Under the pieces are notes generated by a model. The model was not told the DNA's origin and made no database searches. It worked only from the letters and a program-made list of their open reading frames with translations. Shown in pieces: positions 17,045 through 25,466 of a stretch of 64,000 nucleotides of DNA. The DNA comes from Bin5 sp965207495 (GTDB taxonomy: Bacteria > Chloroflexota > Anaerolineae > Caldilineales > Caldilineaceae), in contig OZ242287.1 in the NCBI GenBank assembly GCA_965207495.1, positions 4,092,001 to 4,156,000 on the forward strand. Reading direction: 5' to 3'. The position numbers were made by a program, and so were the translations under genes. Each line of letters opens with the position of its first letter. Position 1 is the first letter of the stretch.

Positions 17045-18049
17045 ATGCGCTTGGCCGTCATCATTGTCTCATATAACGTGTGCGACCTGTTGCGACGTTG
17101 CCTGCAGAGCGTCTACGACTCCGCAGGACTGACCAGCAGCTGGCTGTTCGTTGATGTAACAGTCGTCGATAACGCCAGCCACGATGGCAGCGCGCAGATG
17201 GTGGCCGATGAGTTCCCACACGTGAATCTCATCGCCATGGCCGACAATCTTGGCTTCACGCGTGCCAATAATTTTGCTTTACGGGGGTTGGGCTTTGGTG
17301 TGGACAGTGGGGAACGGGCAGATTCTGCGCCCGAACTCGTTCTCCTACTGAATCCGGACACTGAGGTCGTGGGCAGTGCACTGGGCGAGCTGGCCTCGTT
17401 CATGCGGGACAACCCGTCGGCGGGCGCGTGCGGTCCGCGACTGCACTATGGCGACGGCAGCCTGCAGCACGGAGGCTTTTGCTTCCCCGGGCTGGCGCAG
17501 ATCGCACTGGATCTCTTCCCGCTGGGGGATTTGCCCGGCATGAGCAGACTCTTCAGCAGAATTCTGCATAGCCGCCTGAACGGGCGTTACGGGCGTGGTC
17601 AGTGGTTTGGTGTCATGCCATTTGCGGTAGACTTTGTTCTGGGCGCGGCGCTGATGGCACGGGGGGAGAGCATTCGGGGGGTAGGGCTGCTGGATGAAGG
17701 CTACTTCATGTACTGCGAGGAGATGGACTGGTGCTTACGCATGCGTGAAGCCGGCATGCCGACTTACGCGGTGCCCACTGCGCAGATAGTCCATTACGAA
17801 GGGCGCAGCAGCCGCCAGGTCCGCTGGCAGTCGTTTGAACGGCTGTGGGCGAGCCGCTTCCGCTTTTTCAGGTTGCATGCGCACCTTTATACGCGAGGAT
17901 TTCATGTGTTCTTGCGTCCGCTCGTGCGCCTGGGGTTGGCCCTGAACGGGGTGATCGCCCGGCGTCAGTTTGCCCGCGGCCGGCTCAGCGGCGACCGGTT
18001 GGGGGAGCAGCTCGATGCGTATGCCAAAGTACTGAACTTGGGCGGATAG
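17045..18049 (+). CDS. Glycosyltransferase family 2 (rhamnosyltransferase-like)
   Basis: 334-residue GT2 enzyme. It starts with the nucleotide-sugar binding strand AVIIVSYN, has VVDNASHDGS, a DxD-like LLNPDTEV and the acceptor motif DEGYFMYCEEMDWCLRMREAG, where the ED pair is typical of WbbL/RfbF-like rhamnosyltransferases. The C terminus carries a basic, partly hydrophobic helix that could associate with the membrane. It precedes a second GT2 by 65 bases, in the same direction. The sugar donor and acceptor cannot be assigned. Confidence 0.9.
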   Translation: MRLAVIIVSYNVCDLLRRCLQSVYDSAGLTSSWLFVDVTVVDNASHDGSAQMVADEFPHVNLIAMADNLGFTRANNFALRGLGFGVDSGERADSAPELVLLLNPDTEVVGSALGELASFMRDNPSAGACGPRLHYGDGSLQHGGFCFPGLAQIALDLFPLGDLPGMSRLFSRILHSRLNGRYGRGQWFGVMPFAVDFVLGAALMARGESIRGVGLLDEGYFMYCEEMDWCLRMREAGMPTYAVPTAQIVHYEGRSSRQVRWQSFERLWASRFRFFRLHAHLYTRGFHVFLRPLVRLGLALNGVIARRQFARGRLSGDRLGEQLDAYAKVLNLGG

Positions 18050-18114
18050 GCACTATAGGCACAGTTGCAGACAGTCAGATGAATACGTATTTCCCGCCAT
18101 TGAGGGACTAGCAG

Positions 18115-18885
18115 ATGCCGGTGCGCCTCACAGCAGTAATTCTCACAAAGGATGAGTCTGAAAACATAGCGGAGTGCATCGCCGCGCTGAAGGGCTGGAC
18201 TGACGAAGTCGTGGTGTGGGACTCGTGCAGCCGGGACGGTACGCGGCGCATTGCGCAGGAGGCAGGGGCGCGTGTGGTCGCGCGTCCTTTCGATGATTAC
18301 GGCCGGCAACGGCAGGCGGCGCTGGACAGCATCAACAGCAAGTGGATTCTTTTCATTGACGCGGATGAACGGGTCACGCCTGCGCTGGCGCGTGAGGTAT
18401 TGGATGCGTGCCGGGACGAGCGCCGCGCCGGTTTCTGGATCCCGCGGCGCAATTTTATTGTCGGTCATGAGATGCAAGGGGGAGGGTTTTTCCCCGACTA
18501 TCAGTTGCGCCTTTTGCGGCGGGACTCGGCCCGATACGACCTGCGCAGGGAGGTCCACGAAGTGGTCATCCTGGAAGGGGAGGACGGAGTCCTGGCGGAG
18601 CCTCTGCTTCATTACAACTACACAGACTGGCGGCAGTTTCACAGTAAGCAGCGGACGTACGCACGTTACGAAGCCAGGATCCTCGGGGAACAGGGCGTTC
18701 GAGCACGGCCGCACAATTTAGTTCTGCAGCCGGTGCGGGAGCTGCGGCGCCGCTATATCAGTTTGAAGGGCTGGCGCGACGGTTTGCACGGGCTGCGCAT
18801 GGCTCTGCTGCTCGCCTGGTACTACGGCTTTATTCCCTACTGGCTTTTGATGGAAGGTCAGTACAGCGGGGATAGTCTCGAGTAG
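18115..18885 (+). CDS. Glycosyltransferase family 2 (WaaE/KdtX-like)
   Basis: 256-residue GT2 protein with LTAVILTKDESENIAECIAAL, VVWDSCSRDGT and the metal/nucleotide motif FIDADERV. The layout, including GGGFFPDYQLRLLRR and VHEVVILEG, matches the WaaE/KdtX group of small GT2 enzymes, common in Gram-negative bacteria but also found without lipopolysaccharide. A C-terminal hydrophobic stretch (about 225-245) may anchor it to the membrane. Second of a GT2 pair. It converges on the recombinase gene, whose stop lies 37 bases further on. Confidence 0.9.
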   Translation: MPVRLTAVILTKDESENIAECIAALKGWTDEVVVWDSCSRDGTRRIAQEAGARVVARPFDDYGRQRQAALDSINSKWILFIDADERVTPALAREVLDACRDERRAGFWIPRRNFIVGHEMQGGGFFPDYQLRLLRRDSARYDLRREVHEVVILEGEDGVLAEPLLHYNYTDWRQFHSKQRTYARYEARILGEQGVRARPHNLVLQPVRELRRRYISLKGWRDGLHGLRMALLLAWYYGFIPYWLLMEGQYSGDSLE

Positions 18886-18922
18886 AGCTCCTAGCCGTTC
18901 GCCGCCAGCCGCATCCCACATC

Positions 18923-19912
18923 TCACTTCGATTCGAACGCCTCGCGATGCGCGTCGCGAACGGCATTGTCCTCCAGTTTGGCATAAATGCGGGTGGTGTT
19001 GGGACTGGCGTGTCCGAGCGCCGTCTGCGTGACGGCCAGATCGTGGGTGGTCTGGTAGATTCGGGTGGCGAAATAGTGTCGCAGCGCGTGGGGGGTAATG
19101 CCTTTTGCGCCGAGGCCGGCCCCTTCGGCCAGGCGGCGAATCGTATTCTGGATGGACTGCGTGGACAGAGGCAGTATTTTCGGGCCGGATTTCCTGTCGT
19201 GCCTGGCGAAGACCGGTAGTTCGGAGAGCGGCCGGCCTGTCGCGCCGTCAAACTTTTGCCGGGCCTGCAGGTAGTGGTGAATGGCATCCCAGGAGCGTTC
19301 ATCGAAGTAGACGCGGCGGATCTTGTTGCCCTTGCCAACGACCCACACAGCCCGATCCTGGTCTTCCAACTGTTTGCGTGAGATGCTGACCAGTTCGCCG
19401 ACGCGCAGTCCTGTACAACGGAGCGTTTCCACGATGGCGATGTCGCGCAGCTTGGCAAGCTGTTCACGCGGATCGTTGGTGCGGCGCAGTACGGTCTCGC
19501 GGGCCGCGGTGACCAGAAGCTCCATCTCCTCAGGCCGGGGAGGATGGGGTATCAGTTCAGGAGGACGTTGGGTCCTGCGAACGTGCTTGATCCCTTCCTG
19601 CAAGCGCGCCAACTCCTGGGGCGTGAACGGCAGCCATCCCCGAACCTGCAGGTAGCTTACCCAGGCCATCATGGCAGCCAGATATGTGGTCAAGGAGCGC
19701 TGGCCGATGCCGGCCTCATCCAGGAGCCAGGTTGAGAAAGCCAGCAGTCGGTCAACATCCAGGTCTTCGAGGTCCTTGACTTCGGGCGGGATCCCCTTTT
19801 CCTCCAGATATTGCCGGAAGAGATTCATGGCCGTTCGGTAGGTGCGGCGCGTGTAGGCCGTTCCGGTGTCGGCGGCTTCCAGATAGCTTTCGATAGTGAT
19901 GGTAATGGACAT
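18923..19912 (-). CDS. Tyrosine recombinase (XerC/XerD-like integrase)
   Basis: 329 residues with a SAM-like N-terminal core-binding domain (about 1-110) and a complete C-terminal catalytic domain: Arg170 (CTGLRVGEL), the Lys region GKGNK (193-197), His275-x-x-Arg278 (PHALRHYFATRI), His301 (LGHAS) and the nucleophile Tyr310 (RIYAKLED). These enzymes cut and rejoin DNA at specific sites, as in chromosome dimer resolution or integration. ATG 19912 is preferred to an upstream in-frame ATG at 19954 because the alignment-like core starts here. I see no flanking att repeat or phage genes, so a Xer-type or orphan recombinase is more likely than a prophage integrase. Confidence 0.9.
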   Translation of the reverse strand: MSITITIESYLEAADTGTAYTRRTYRTAMNLFRQYLEEKGIPPEVKDLEDLDVDRLLAFSTWLLDEAGIGQRSLTTYLAAMMAWVSYLQVRGWLPFTPQELARLQEGIKHVRRTQRPPELIPHPPRPEEMELLVTAARETVLRRTNDPREQLAKLRDIAIVETLRCTGLRVGELVSISRKQLEDQDRAVWVVGKGNKIRRVYFDERSWDAIHHYLQARQKFDGATGRPLSELPVFARHDRKSGPKILPLSTQSIQNTIRRLAEGAGLGAKGITPHALRHYFATRIYQTTHDLAVTQTALGHASPNTTRIYAKLEDNAVRDAHREAFESK

Positions 19913-19975
19913 CAGGCTGATAATCCTGGGGCCAGTGGGAGCTGGTCCCGGCATACAGGGGGGCGCCGGCAGCGG

Positions 19976-21613
19976 CTATGCTCGCCGTCCTGGACCTGAC
20001 ACGATCCGGCCTGGCGTTGCCCCGGTGTGGGCGCCGTCTTTGTAGACTCGTTCGCCGTTGACCCAGACATCGCGGACGCCGACGGAGAGCTGGTGGGGGT
20101 CGGTGAATGTAGCCCGGTCGCCGACTGTTTCCGGATCGAAGATCACAACGTCGGCGAAGAATCCCTCGCGCAGCTGGCCGCGATCACGTAGTCCAAGCCG
20201 GTCGCAGAGCGCGGATGACATTTTGCGCACTGCGTCCTCCAGCGGAATGACTTTTTCTTCGCGAACGTATTTTCCCAGGACCCGGCTGTAGGTGCCGTAG
20301 GCGCGTGGGTGGTATGGGCCGGTGGGGGCGGCCCAGGAAGGGTCCATGCCGCCGGCGTCGGTGGAGATCATGATCCAGGGCTTCTGGAGCTGGCGGCGCA
20401 GGTTTTCCTCGCTCATCACGAAATAGAAGGTGCTGATGCGCTGCTCTTCGGATGCCAGCAGGTCCATGGCGGCGTCGGGCCAGTCCACGCCCATCTCTGT
20501 TGCGATCTCCGCGAGAGGCTTACCCACATATTTCTGATTTTCCTGTTTCAGGAAGCCAACAGGCATTACGCCCTGCGGACCGACGAGGTCGGCCATTGCT
20601 TCCCAGTCACCTGTTGGATTCAGGGCCGCTTCCTTGATCTTGGCTCGCATGGCGCTGTCGCGAATGTTTTCATAGAGCTTATCGCCGGCTGCAGCCCATG
20701 GCGGCAGGACGGACGTGAGCCCGGTGCCTGCAGCTGGGTAGGTGTACATGTCGGCAGTGACATCAGTGCCCTGCGAGCGGGCTTCGGTGATGCGCTCCAT
20801 GGCTGAGGCCAGTTTATGCCAGTTGCGGGTTCCGGCCGCCTTCAGGTGATATATCTCGACCGGGACATCGGCATTGCGGCCGATTGTCAGGGCTTCTTCC
20901 AGCCCTTCCAGGAAGGCATCGGCTTCGGAACGCAGGTGGGTGATGTAGATACCGTTGTAAGGGCGGAATGACTTGGCGATCTCAACGACTTCGTCCGTCG
21001 TAGCATAGCTGGAGGGAGGGTAGATGAGCGCGAAGGAGATCCCGAAAGCGCCGTCCTCCATGGCCTCGGCGGTTACGCGTTTCATCGTCGCCATCTCGTC
21101 GTCGGTTGGGGGGCGCATGTCCATTCCCATGGCGTATTTGCGAAGTGTGCCCCCGCCGAGAAAGGAACCGATATTGGGTGTAACTCCGTGATCGGTCATT
21201 GCCTCCAGCCAGTCCCGGAAACGGCTCCAGGAGGCCATTCGGTCGGCCCAGGCAGGATCCAGCAGTTGCGTGAACTGGTGGACGGGCAGTTCGGCGCTGA
21301 TTCTGCCGCCTATGGGGGCGGGCGTCCATCCCTCGCCCATCACTTCGGTGGTGACGCCCTGGGCGATCTTTGAGACGCTGCGGCCGTCCACCATGAGCGA
21401 CAGGATGGAGTGGCTGAGGATGTCGATGAATCCGGGACAGACTACGTGGCCACCGGCGTCGACGATTTCGGCGCAGTTCTCGGTTGGTATGGAGCCTGGG
21501 GGAGCGACGGCTGTGATGCGGTCATTTGCCAGGGTTATGTCTCCGTAGCGCCAGGGTGAGCCGGTGCCGTCGACGATGCGAGCATTGCGAATGAGCGTGG
21601 TTTGATCAGACAT
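19976..21613 (-). CDS. D-aminoacylase-like amidohydrolase (amidohydrolase family 3)
   Basis: 545-residue amidohydrolase with the N-terminal beta-sandwich start (LIRNARIVDGTGSPWRYGDI), a long TIM-barrel body and the C-terminal GFFADVVIFDPETV / DVWVNGERVYKDG strands of N-acyl-D-amino-acid deacylases. Other expected sites are visible: YITHLRSEA, VEIYHLKAAG, and ISTDAGG with the catalytic Asp. The first metal motif is unusual: FIDILSHS replaces the normal FIDxHxH, so the first His is Leu. Substrates of the family are N-acyl D-amino acids or related ureides. Reverse strand, convergent with no partner. Confidence 0.85.
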   Translation of the reverse strand: MSDQTTLIRNARIVDGTGSPWRYGDITLANDRITAVAPPGSIPTENCAEIVDAGGHVVCPGFIDILSHSILSLMVDGRSVSKIAQGVTTEVMGEGWTPAPIGGRISAELPVHQFTQLLDPAWADRMASWSRFRDWLEAMTDHGVTPNIGSFLGGGTLRKYAMGMDMRPPTDDEMATMKRVTAEAMEDGAFGISFALIYPPSSYATTDEVVEIAKSFRPYNGIYITHLRSEADAFLEGLEEALTIGRNADVPVEIYHLKAAGTRNWHKLASAMERITEARSQGTDVTADMYTYPAAGTGLTSVLPPWAAAGDKLYENIRDSAMRAKIKEAALNPTGDWEAMADLVGPQGVMPVGFLKQENQKYVGKPLAEIATEMGVDWPDAAMDLLASEEQRISTFYFVMSEENLRRQLQKPWIMISTDAGGMDPSWAAPTGPYHPRAYGTYSRVLGKYVREEKVIPLEDAVRKMSSALCDRLGLRDRGQLREGFFADVVIFDPETVGDRATFTDPHQLSVGVRDVWVNGERVYKDGAHTGATPGRIVSGPGRRA

Positions 21614-21707
21614 GTGAGTTAGCTTTAGTTTGGGGCGTAAGGGGTTGCTTATCTATAGAAATGGTACTCGACAGCGGTAGATGCGTCAAGACGCCAGGCG
21701 TAGTGGG

Positions 21708-22199
21708 GGCATCCTAGTTTTGGGGTGGGGACAGTCTGGCCGGGAGATTTTGCCGGAGGTGGGTGGAATTGTTTGCCGGCTCTTGAAGAGACGCAGGGCA
21801 GGCGCCAGGCCGGATTTGCCGGGGGTTTTTTGATTTAGGGGGAAGCGGGCAGGCACAGGGCCTGCCCCTACGGGACCGTTTGGGGGAGTAGCGAAGACGG
21901 TGGGCGAGGCGGACTTCGGCGGGCACTTGGCCTGGCCCAGCCGGAGCGTTTGGGGGAATACTGTTGGCAAGACCTTATGCCGGGGGAGAACAAGCAAGGT
22001 GGCCAGACAGGGCGGGGCGTTGCGGGGGCGCAGCCCCTGCACAAGGGAGGGCCGAAGGCCCAACTGCAGTGGTCAGTGGTCAGTGGTTAGTGGTTAGTGG
22101 TCAGTGAGAGGGCGATTCTTTGGGGATGGATGTGAGGACTGGACACACTCTAGTAGATTCCAGAGGTACATGAGAGGTCACCCCATTTTGGGATGCACC
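21708..22199 (+). repeat. Dispersed intergenic repeat element, copy B (best-bounded copy)
   Basis: The element is bounded by imperfect inverted ends: left GGCATCCTAGTTTTGGGGTG from 21708 and right CACCCCATTTTGGGATGCAC ending near 22198, which share GCATCC and TGGGGTG when one is inverted. Inside are the GCAGGCACAGGGCCTGCCC motif (about 21849), the TTGGCAAGAC segment, the GC-rich core from 22015 with GGGCC-GAA-GGCCC, and a run of GGTCAGTGGTTAGT simple repeats at 22070-22107. The right outer arm ACGCCC of the core is missing here. No gene is supported inside 21614-22364. Confidence 0.8.
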
Positions 22200-22215
22200 T
22201 TGTTGAGAAACGTAG

Positions 22216-22243
22216 TAGACTCGAAATCACGATATGATATAAT
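22216..22243 (+). promoter_or_regulatory. Candidate extended -10 promoter for the subtilase
   Basis: A perfect TATAAT at 22238-22243 preceded by TGA (extended -10), with TAGACT at 22216-22221 as a weak -35 (16-base spacer). It starts 17 bases after the right end of repeat copy B. Predicted start near 22250, about 115 bases before ATG 22365. Confidence 0.55.
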
Positions 22244-22364
22244 CGTTGGGGCCTGTGGAACAGCGCTGAAGCGTTCATCAGCTTGTCAGAGGCATGAGCC
22301 CAGAGCTTGCATATTTAAACATTCGGACTTGCGGAGATATTCGGCGCTTCTTAGCTGCTTTTCT

Positions 22365-23831
22365 ATGGTTACAACCTCTTTCAATCGTTCAGTTCTCATT
22401 TCCCTCTGCCTCATTTTCCTACTCGCTTTACTTTCTTCTTGTTCGGGTAGATTGCGGTCCCCAAGACTGATAGGAAGAAAGGAAACCTACGCGACAGGGC
22501 GCATTCTCATCAAGTTTAATGCTGGCTCTTCGTCCGTTTCGATGACGGAGACGGCCAGAAAGTTTGATCTGCGGCCCTCCTCAGTTTCCTGTGGCTCGGT
22601 TCATATACACAGTGTGCGGCCGGGGACGGAGGTGGAGGCGGCGGAGGTCTTCATGCTGGATCCAGCGGTGGAATACGCTGAGCCGGACTTCTTGATTTTC
22701 GCTGCCTCCGCTGAAGAGATTGCCGACGAAAAGAGACGGCGTTTAGGCGATCTCGGCGACCTGTCTGGCGTCAAGCAGTCGTCGATGGAGGCAGAGGACG
22801 ACGCGGGAACGCCCAACGATCCCTTCTACGACAGACAGTGGGGGCTGGCCAAGATCGAAGCTGAAGCGGCCTGGAAGATTTCCACGGGGAGCAATGTAAC
22901 TATTGCGGTGATCGATTCAGGCGTGGACCTGGACCACCCTGAGCTGGCAGGGCGTATCGTGGAGGGGTATGATTTTGTCAACGAAGACACCGTAGCGGAC
23001 GATGACTACGGACACGGAACTTTGGTGGCCGGCGTCGCGGCGGCCGCTGCCCATAACGATCAGGGAATCGCGGGCGTGGCTTGGAATGCCCAGATCCTGC
23101 CGGTGAAAGTTCTGGACAACCAGGGGCAAGGCGTGAGCAGTAACCTTACCTGCGCCCTCTATTGGGTTGCGGATAAAGGCGCAGACGTCATCAACATCAG
23201 TATCATCAGTTTTGGCCCGTCATTTGGGATGCAGAGCGCGGTTAACCACGCCGCGAATGAGGGGGCCCTGGTTTTCTCGGCGTCCGGAAACCTGTTTGAA
23301 CAGGGTAATCCCGTCACTTATCCGGCCGCGCTGGATAACGTTATTGCTGTCGGCGCGACTGATGAAGACGATGCCCACGCCTGGTTCTCAAGCGCGGGCA
23401 CCTTTGTCGATGTCACGGCGCCTGGGGTAGGCGTCTACAGCCCTTTTCCCCCGTCGCATACCGAGTATCGATCGGTGAATGGAACGAGCTTGGCGACGCC
23501 TCACGTCGTGGGACTGGCTGCTTTGGTCCTGTCTGCCGCACCGGGCTTGTCCTCTGAAGAGGTGGAAACGGTGATCCAGCAGAGTGCGGTCGACCTGGGT
23601 GAAACAGGCAAGGACGACAAATTCGGTCACGGGAGAATCGACGCTACTGCGGCGATGTCGCTTACCATATCTTCTTTGCCGGTGCATCTGCTGCTGCCGA
23701 GTGTGAACTCGCCCATACCGACGGTTACACCGACAGCAACTCCGTCGCCCACGCCAGATGGAACACCGAATCCCACTCCCACTCCGACCCCGAGCTCAAC
23801 TCCTACTCCTACTTCAACTCCAAGCCAGTAA
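22365..23831 (+). CDS. Subtilisin-like (S8) serine protease, lipoprotein
   Basis: 488-residue secreted protease. A lipoprotein signal peptide ends in LSSC, then comes a propeptide-like region (GRILIKFNAG to about 125) that resembles fervidolysin-type pro-domains. The catalytic domain has Asp184 (VIDSGVDLDHP), His217 (YGHGTLVAG) and Ser375 (NGTSLATPHVVGLAAL). The C terminus is a Pro/Thr/Ser-rich tail of about 35 residues (TPTPTPSSTPTPT), typical of wall- or glycan-spanning linkers. I chose ATG 22365 because the hydrophobic signal follows it directly and a promoter ends 120 bases upstream; the frame stays open back to 22104 but that part looks non-coding. Confidence 0.92.
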   Translation: MVTTSFNRSVLISLCLIFLLALLSSCSGRLRSPRLIGRKETYATGRILIKFNAGSSSVSMTETARKFDLRPSSVSCGSVHIHSVRPGTEVEAAEVFMLDPAVEYAEPDFLIFAASAEEIADEKRRRLGDLGDLSGVKQSSMEAEDDAGTPNDPFYDRQWGLAKIEAEAAWKISTGSNVTIAVIDSGVDLDHPELAGRIVEGYDFVNEDTVADDDYGHGTLVAGVAAAAAHNDQGIAGVAWNAQILPVKVLDNQGQGVSSNLTCALYWVADKGADVINISIISFGPSFGMQSAVNHAANEGALVFSASGNLFEQGNPVTYPAALDNVIAVGATDEDDAHAWFSSAGTFVDVTAPGVGVYSPFPPSHTEYRSVNGTSLATPHVVGLAALVLSAAPGLSSEEVETVIQQSAVDLGETGKDDKFGHGRIDATAAMSLTISSLPVHLLLPSVNSPIPTVTPTATPSPTPDGTPNPTPTPTPSSTPTPTSTPSQ

Positions 23832-23860
23832 CTGGTCCTACATTGCCAGCAGAGTAGGAA

Positions 23861-23896
23861 ACAGTGTGGCCAAAAGTGTGGCCAATAGTGTGAATC
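23861..23896 (+). repeat. Short 12-base tandem repeat
   Basis: ACAGTGTGGCCA, AAAGTGTGGCCA and a decayed ATAGTGTGAATC lie head to tail between the subtilase stop and the convergent aminotransferase end. No function is apparent. Confidence 0.6.
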
Positions 23897-23941
23897 GCAG
23901 CGGGCACAGGGACAGCTCGGGAAGCTCGAGGTGAACTACTG

Positions 23942-25216
23942 CTATACGCCGTGGCGGCGCAGGAACCGATACATGCGCTCCAAGGCCATTTCGAGTTTCG
24001 GCATTTCGACGGGGTAGGCGCAGCGCACGTGGCCCTGGCCCCCGGCGCCGAATCCGCTGCCGGGAATAACGGCAACGCGCTCCTCGTGCAGGAGCTTGTC
24101 GGCAAACTCAAACTCGTCCATGCCGGTGCGCTGAACGCTGGGGAAGGCGTAAAATGCGCCCTTTGGCTCAAAGCAGTCCAGGCCGATCTCGTTGAGGCCG
24201 TCGACGAGGAAACGACGGCGTTCGCCGTAACTGGCAACCATCTCCTGCACGGCGGCCTCTGCGGAGGGGTCGGTCAAGGCATGCAGCGCGGCAGCCTGCC
24301 CACCTGTGGGGGCCGACATGATCAGGTATTGGTGGATACGGCGCATGGCGGCCAGCAGTTCCGCCGGACCTGCGGCATAGCCAATGCGCCAGCCCGTCAT
24401 GGCGTAGTCTTTGCTCATGCCGCCGAGATGGATGGTCCGTTCGGCCATTCCAGGCAGGGCAGCGAACATGACGTGCTCGTGGTCATCGTAGACGAGGCGA
24501 TCGTAGATTTCGTCGGAGATGACGATCAGGTCGTGCTTTTCGGCTACCTGGGCGATGGCGGAGAGTTCTTCGCGATTCATAACGGCGCCGGTTGGATTGC
24601 AGGGATAACCGATGAGGAGGACCTTGGTGCGCGGGGTTATCGCTTGCTCGAGTTGCCCTGGTGTCAGGACAAAGTTGTTGGCGGCGTAGGTGGGAACGTC
24701 GACGACGGTGCCTCCGGCCAGGATCACATCTGCGGTGTAAGAGACGAAGCAGGGCTGCGGAACCAGCACTTCGTCGCCTGGGTCGAGCAACGCCTGCATT
24801 GCCAGGTACATCGCCTCGCTGACGCCGACGGTGATGAGTACTTCGGTACTGGCATCATATAGGGGCGCGGCGTAGAGGTTCGTCAGCATTTCCGCAACGG
24901 CTTGGCGCAGTTCCAACGTTCCTGCGTTGGAGGTATAGGAGGTGTTGCCCTGTTGGAGGCTGTCTGAACCGGCATTGAGAACCGGCTTGGGCGTTACGTA
25001 GTCGGGCTCGCCGATTCCCAGGCTGATCACGTCATCCATGGTGGTAGCGAGGTCGAAATAGCGCCGAATCGGGGAGGGCGGTACGAGCTGGACGCGGCTG
25101 CTCAGGCGGCTCTCCAGTGAGCGTCGCAGGCCGGCGGATTGGTTGCTTTTGTCGTCGCCCGTGTTGGGCTTTAGCGCGGTCGGCGCTTCAGGAGAATTCA
25201 TAATCATTGTATTCAT
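23942..25216 (-). CDS. PLP-dependent aminotransferase, class I/II
   Basis: 424-residue fold-type I aminotransferase of the AspC/PatA style. The PLP lysine is Lys269 in GGMSKDYAMTGWRIGY, with NPTG at 207-210, the ring-stacking Asp235 (VISDEIYD) and an N-terminal LGIGEPDYVTP substrate segment. About 40 residues precede the usual start of the family, and Met4 or Met6 are alternative starts. Substrate is probably an aromatic or aliphatic amino acid/2-oxo acid. It lies 250 bases downstream of gatA on the same strand and could be in the same transcript. Confidence 0.92.
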   Translation of the reverse strand: MNTMIMNSPEAPTALKPNTGDDKSNQSAGLRRSLESRLSSRVQLVPPSPIRRYFDLATTMDDVISLGIGEPDYVTPKPVLNAGSDSLQQGNTSYTSNAGTLELRQAVAEMLTNLYAAPLYDASTEVLITVGVSEAMYLAMQALLDPGDEVLVPQPCFVSYTADVILAGGTVVDVPTYAANNFVLTPGQLEQAITPRTKVLLIGYPCNPTGAVMNREELSAIAQVAEKHDLIVISDEIYDRLVYDDHEHVMFAALPGMAERTIHLGGMSKDYAMTGWRIGYAAGPAELLAAMRRIHQYLIMSAPTGGQAAALHALTDPSAEAAVQEMVASYGERRRFLVDGLNEIGLDCFEPKGAFYAFPSVQRTGMDEFEFADKLLHEERVAVIPGSGFGAGGQGHVRCAYPVEMPKLEMALERMYRFLRRHGV

Positions 25217-25466
25217 TTCTAGTTGATCTCATCCGGTCGGAACCGATAGATGTTTTGCCTGGACAGTATCTTTGGGAAGTGGGACGTTCAGGAATTGAGA
25301 TAGAAGCCTTTGCAGCCGATTCCACAACGGTCAGCGACTTAACTGAGCCGTTGCCGGCCAGGTGCACCGGCTGCGCACAGAGCAGGCGCCCGCGCGGTTG
25401 ATCTTCGGCGGCATCCGGTGGTCAACACAGGAGATTTATTTTCATTATAGATTGTGAGGATTACGG

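Noticed and set aside
18923..19912. Integrase as marker of a prophage or integrative element
   Set aside because: No phage, conjugation or tRNA-attachment site nearby, and neighbours look chromosomal.
22104..22364. N-terminal extension of the subtilase frame
   Set aside because: It crosses the repeat end and a TATAAT promoter, and the lipoprotein signal begins at 22365.
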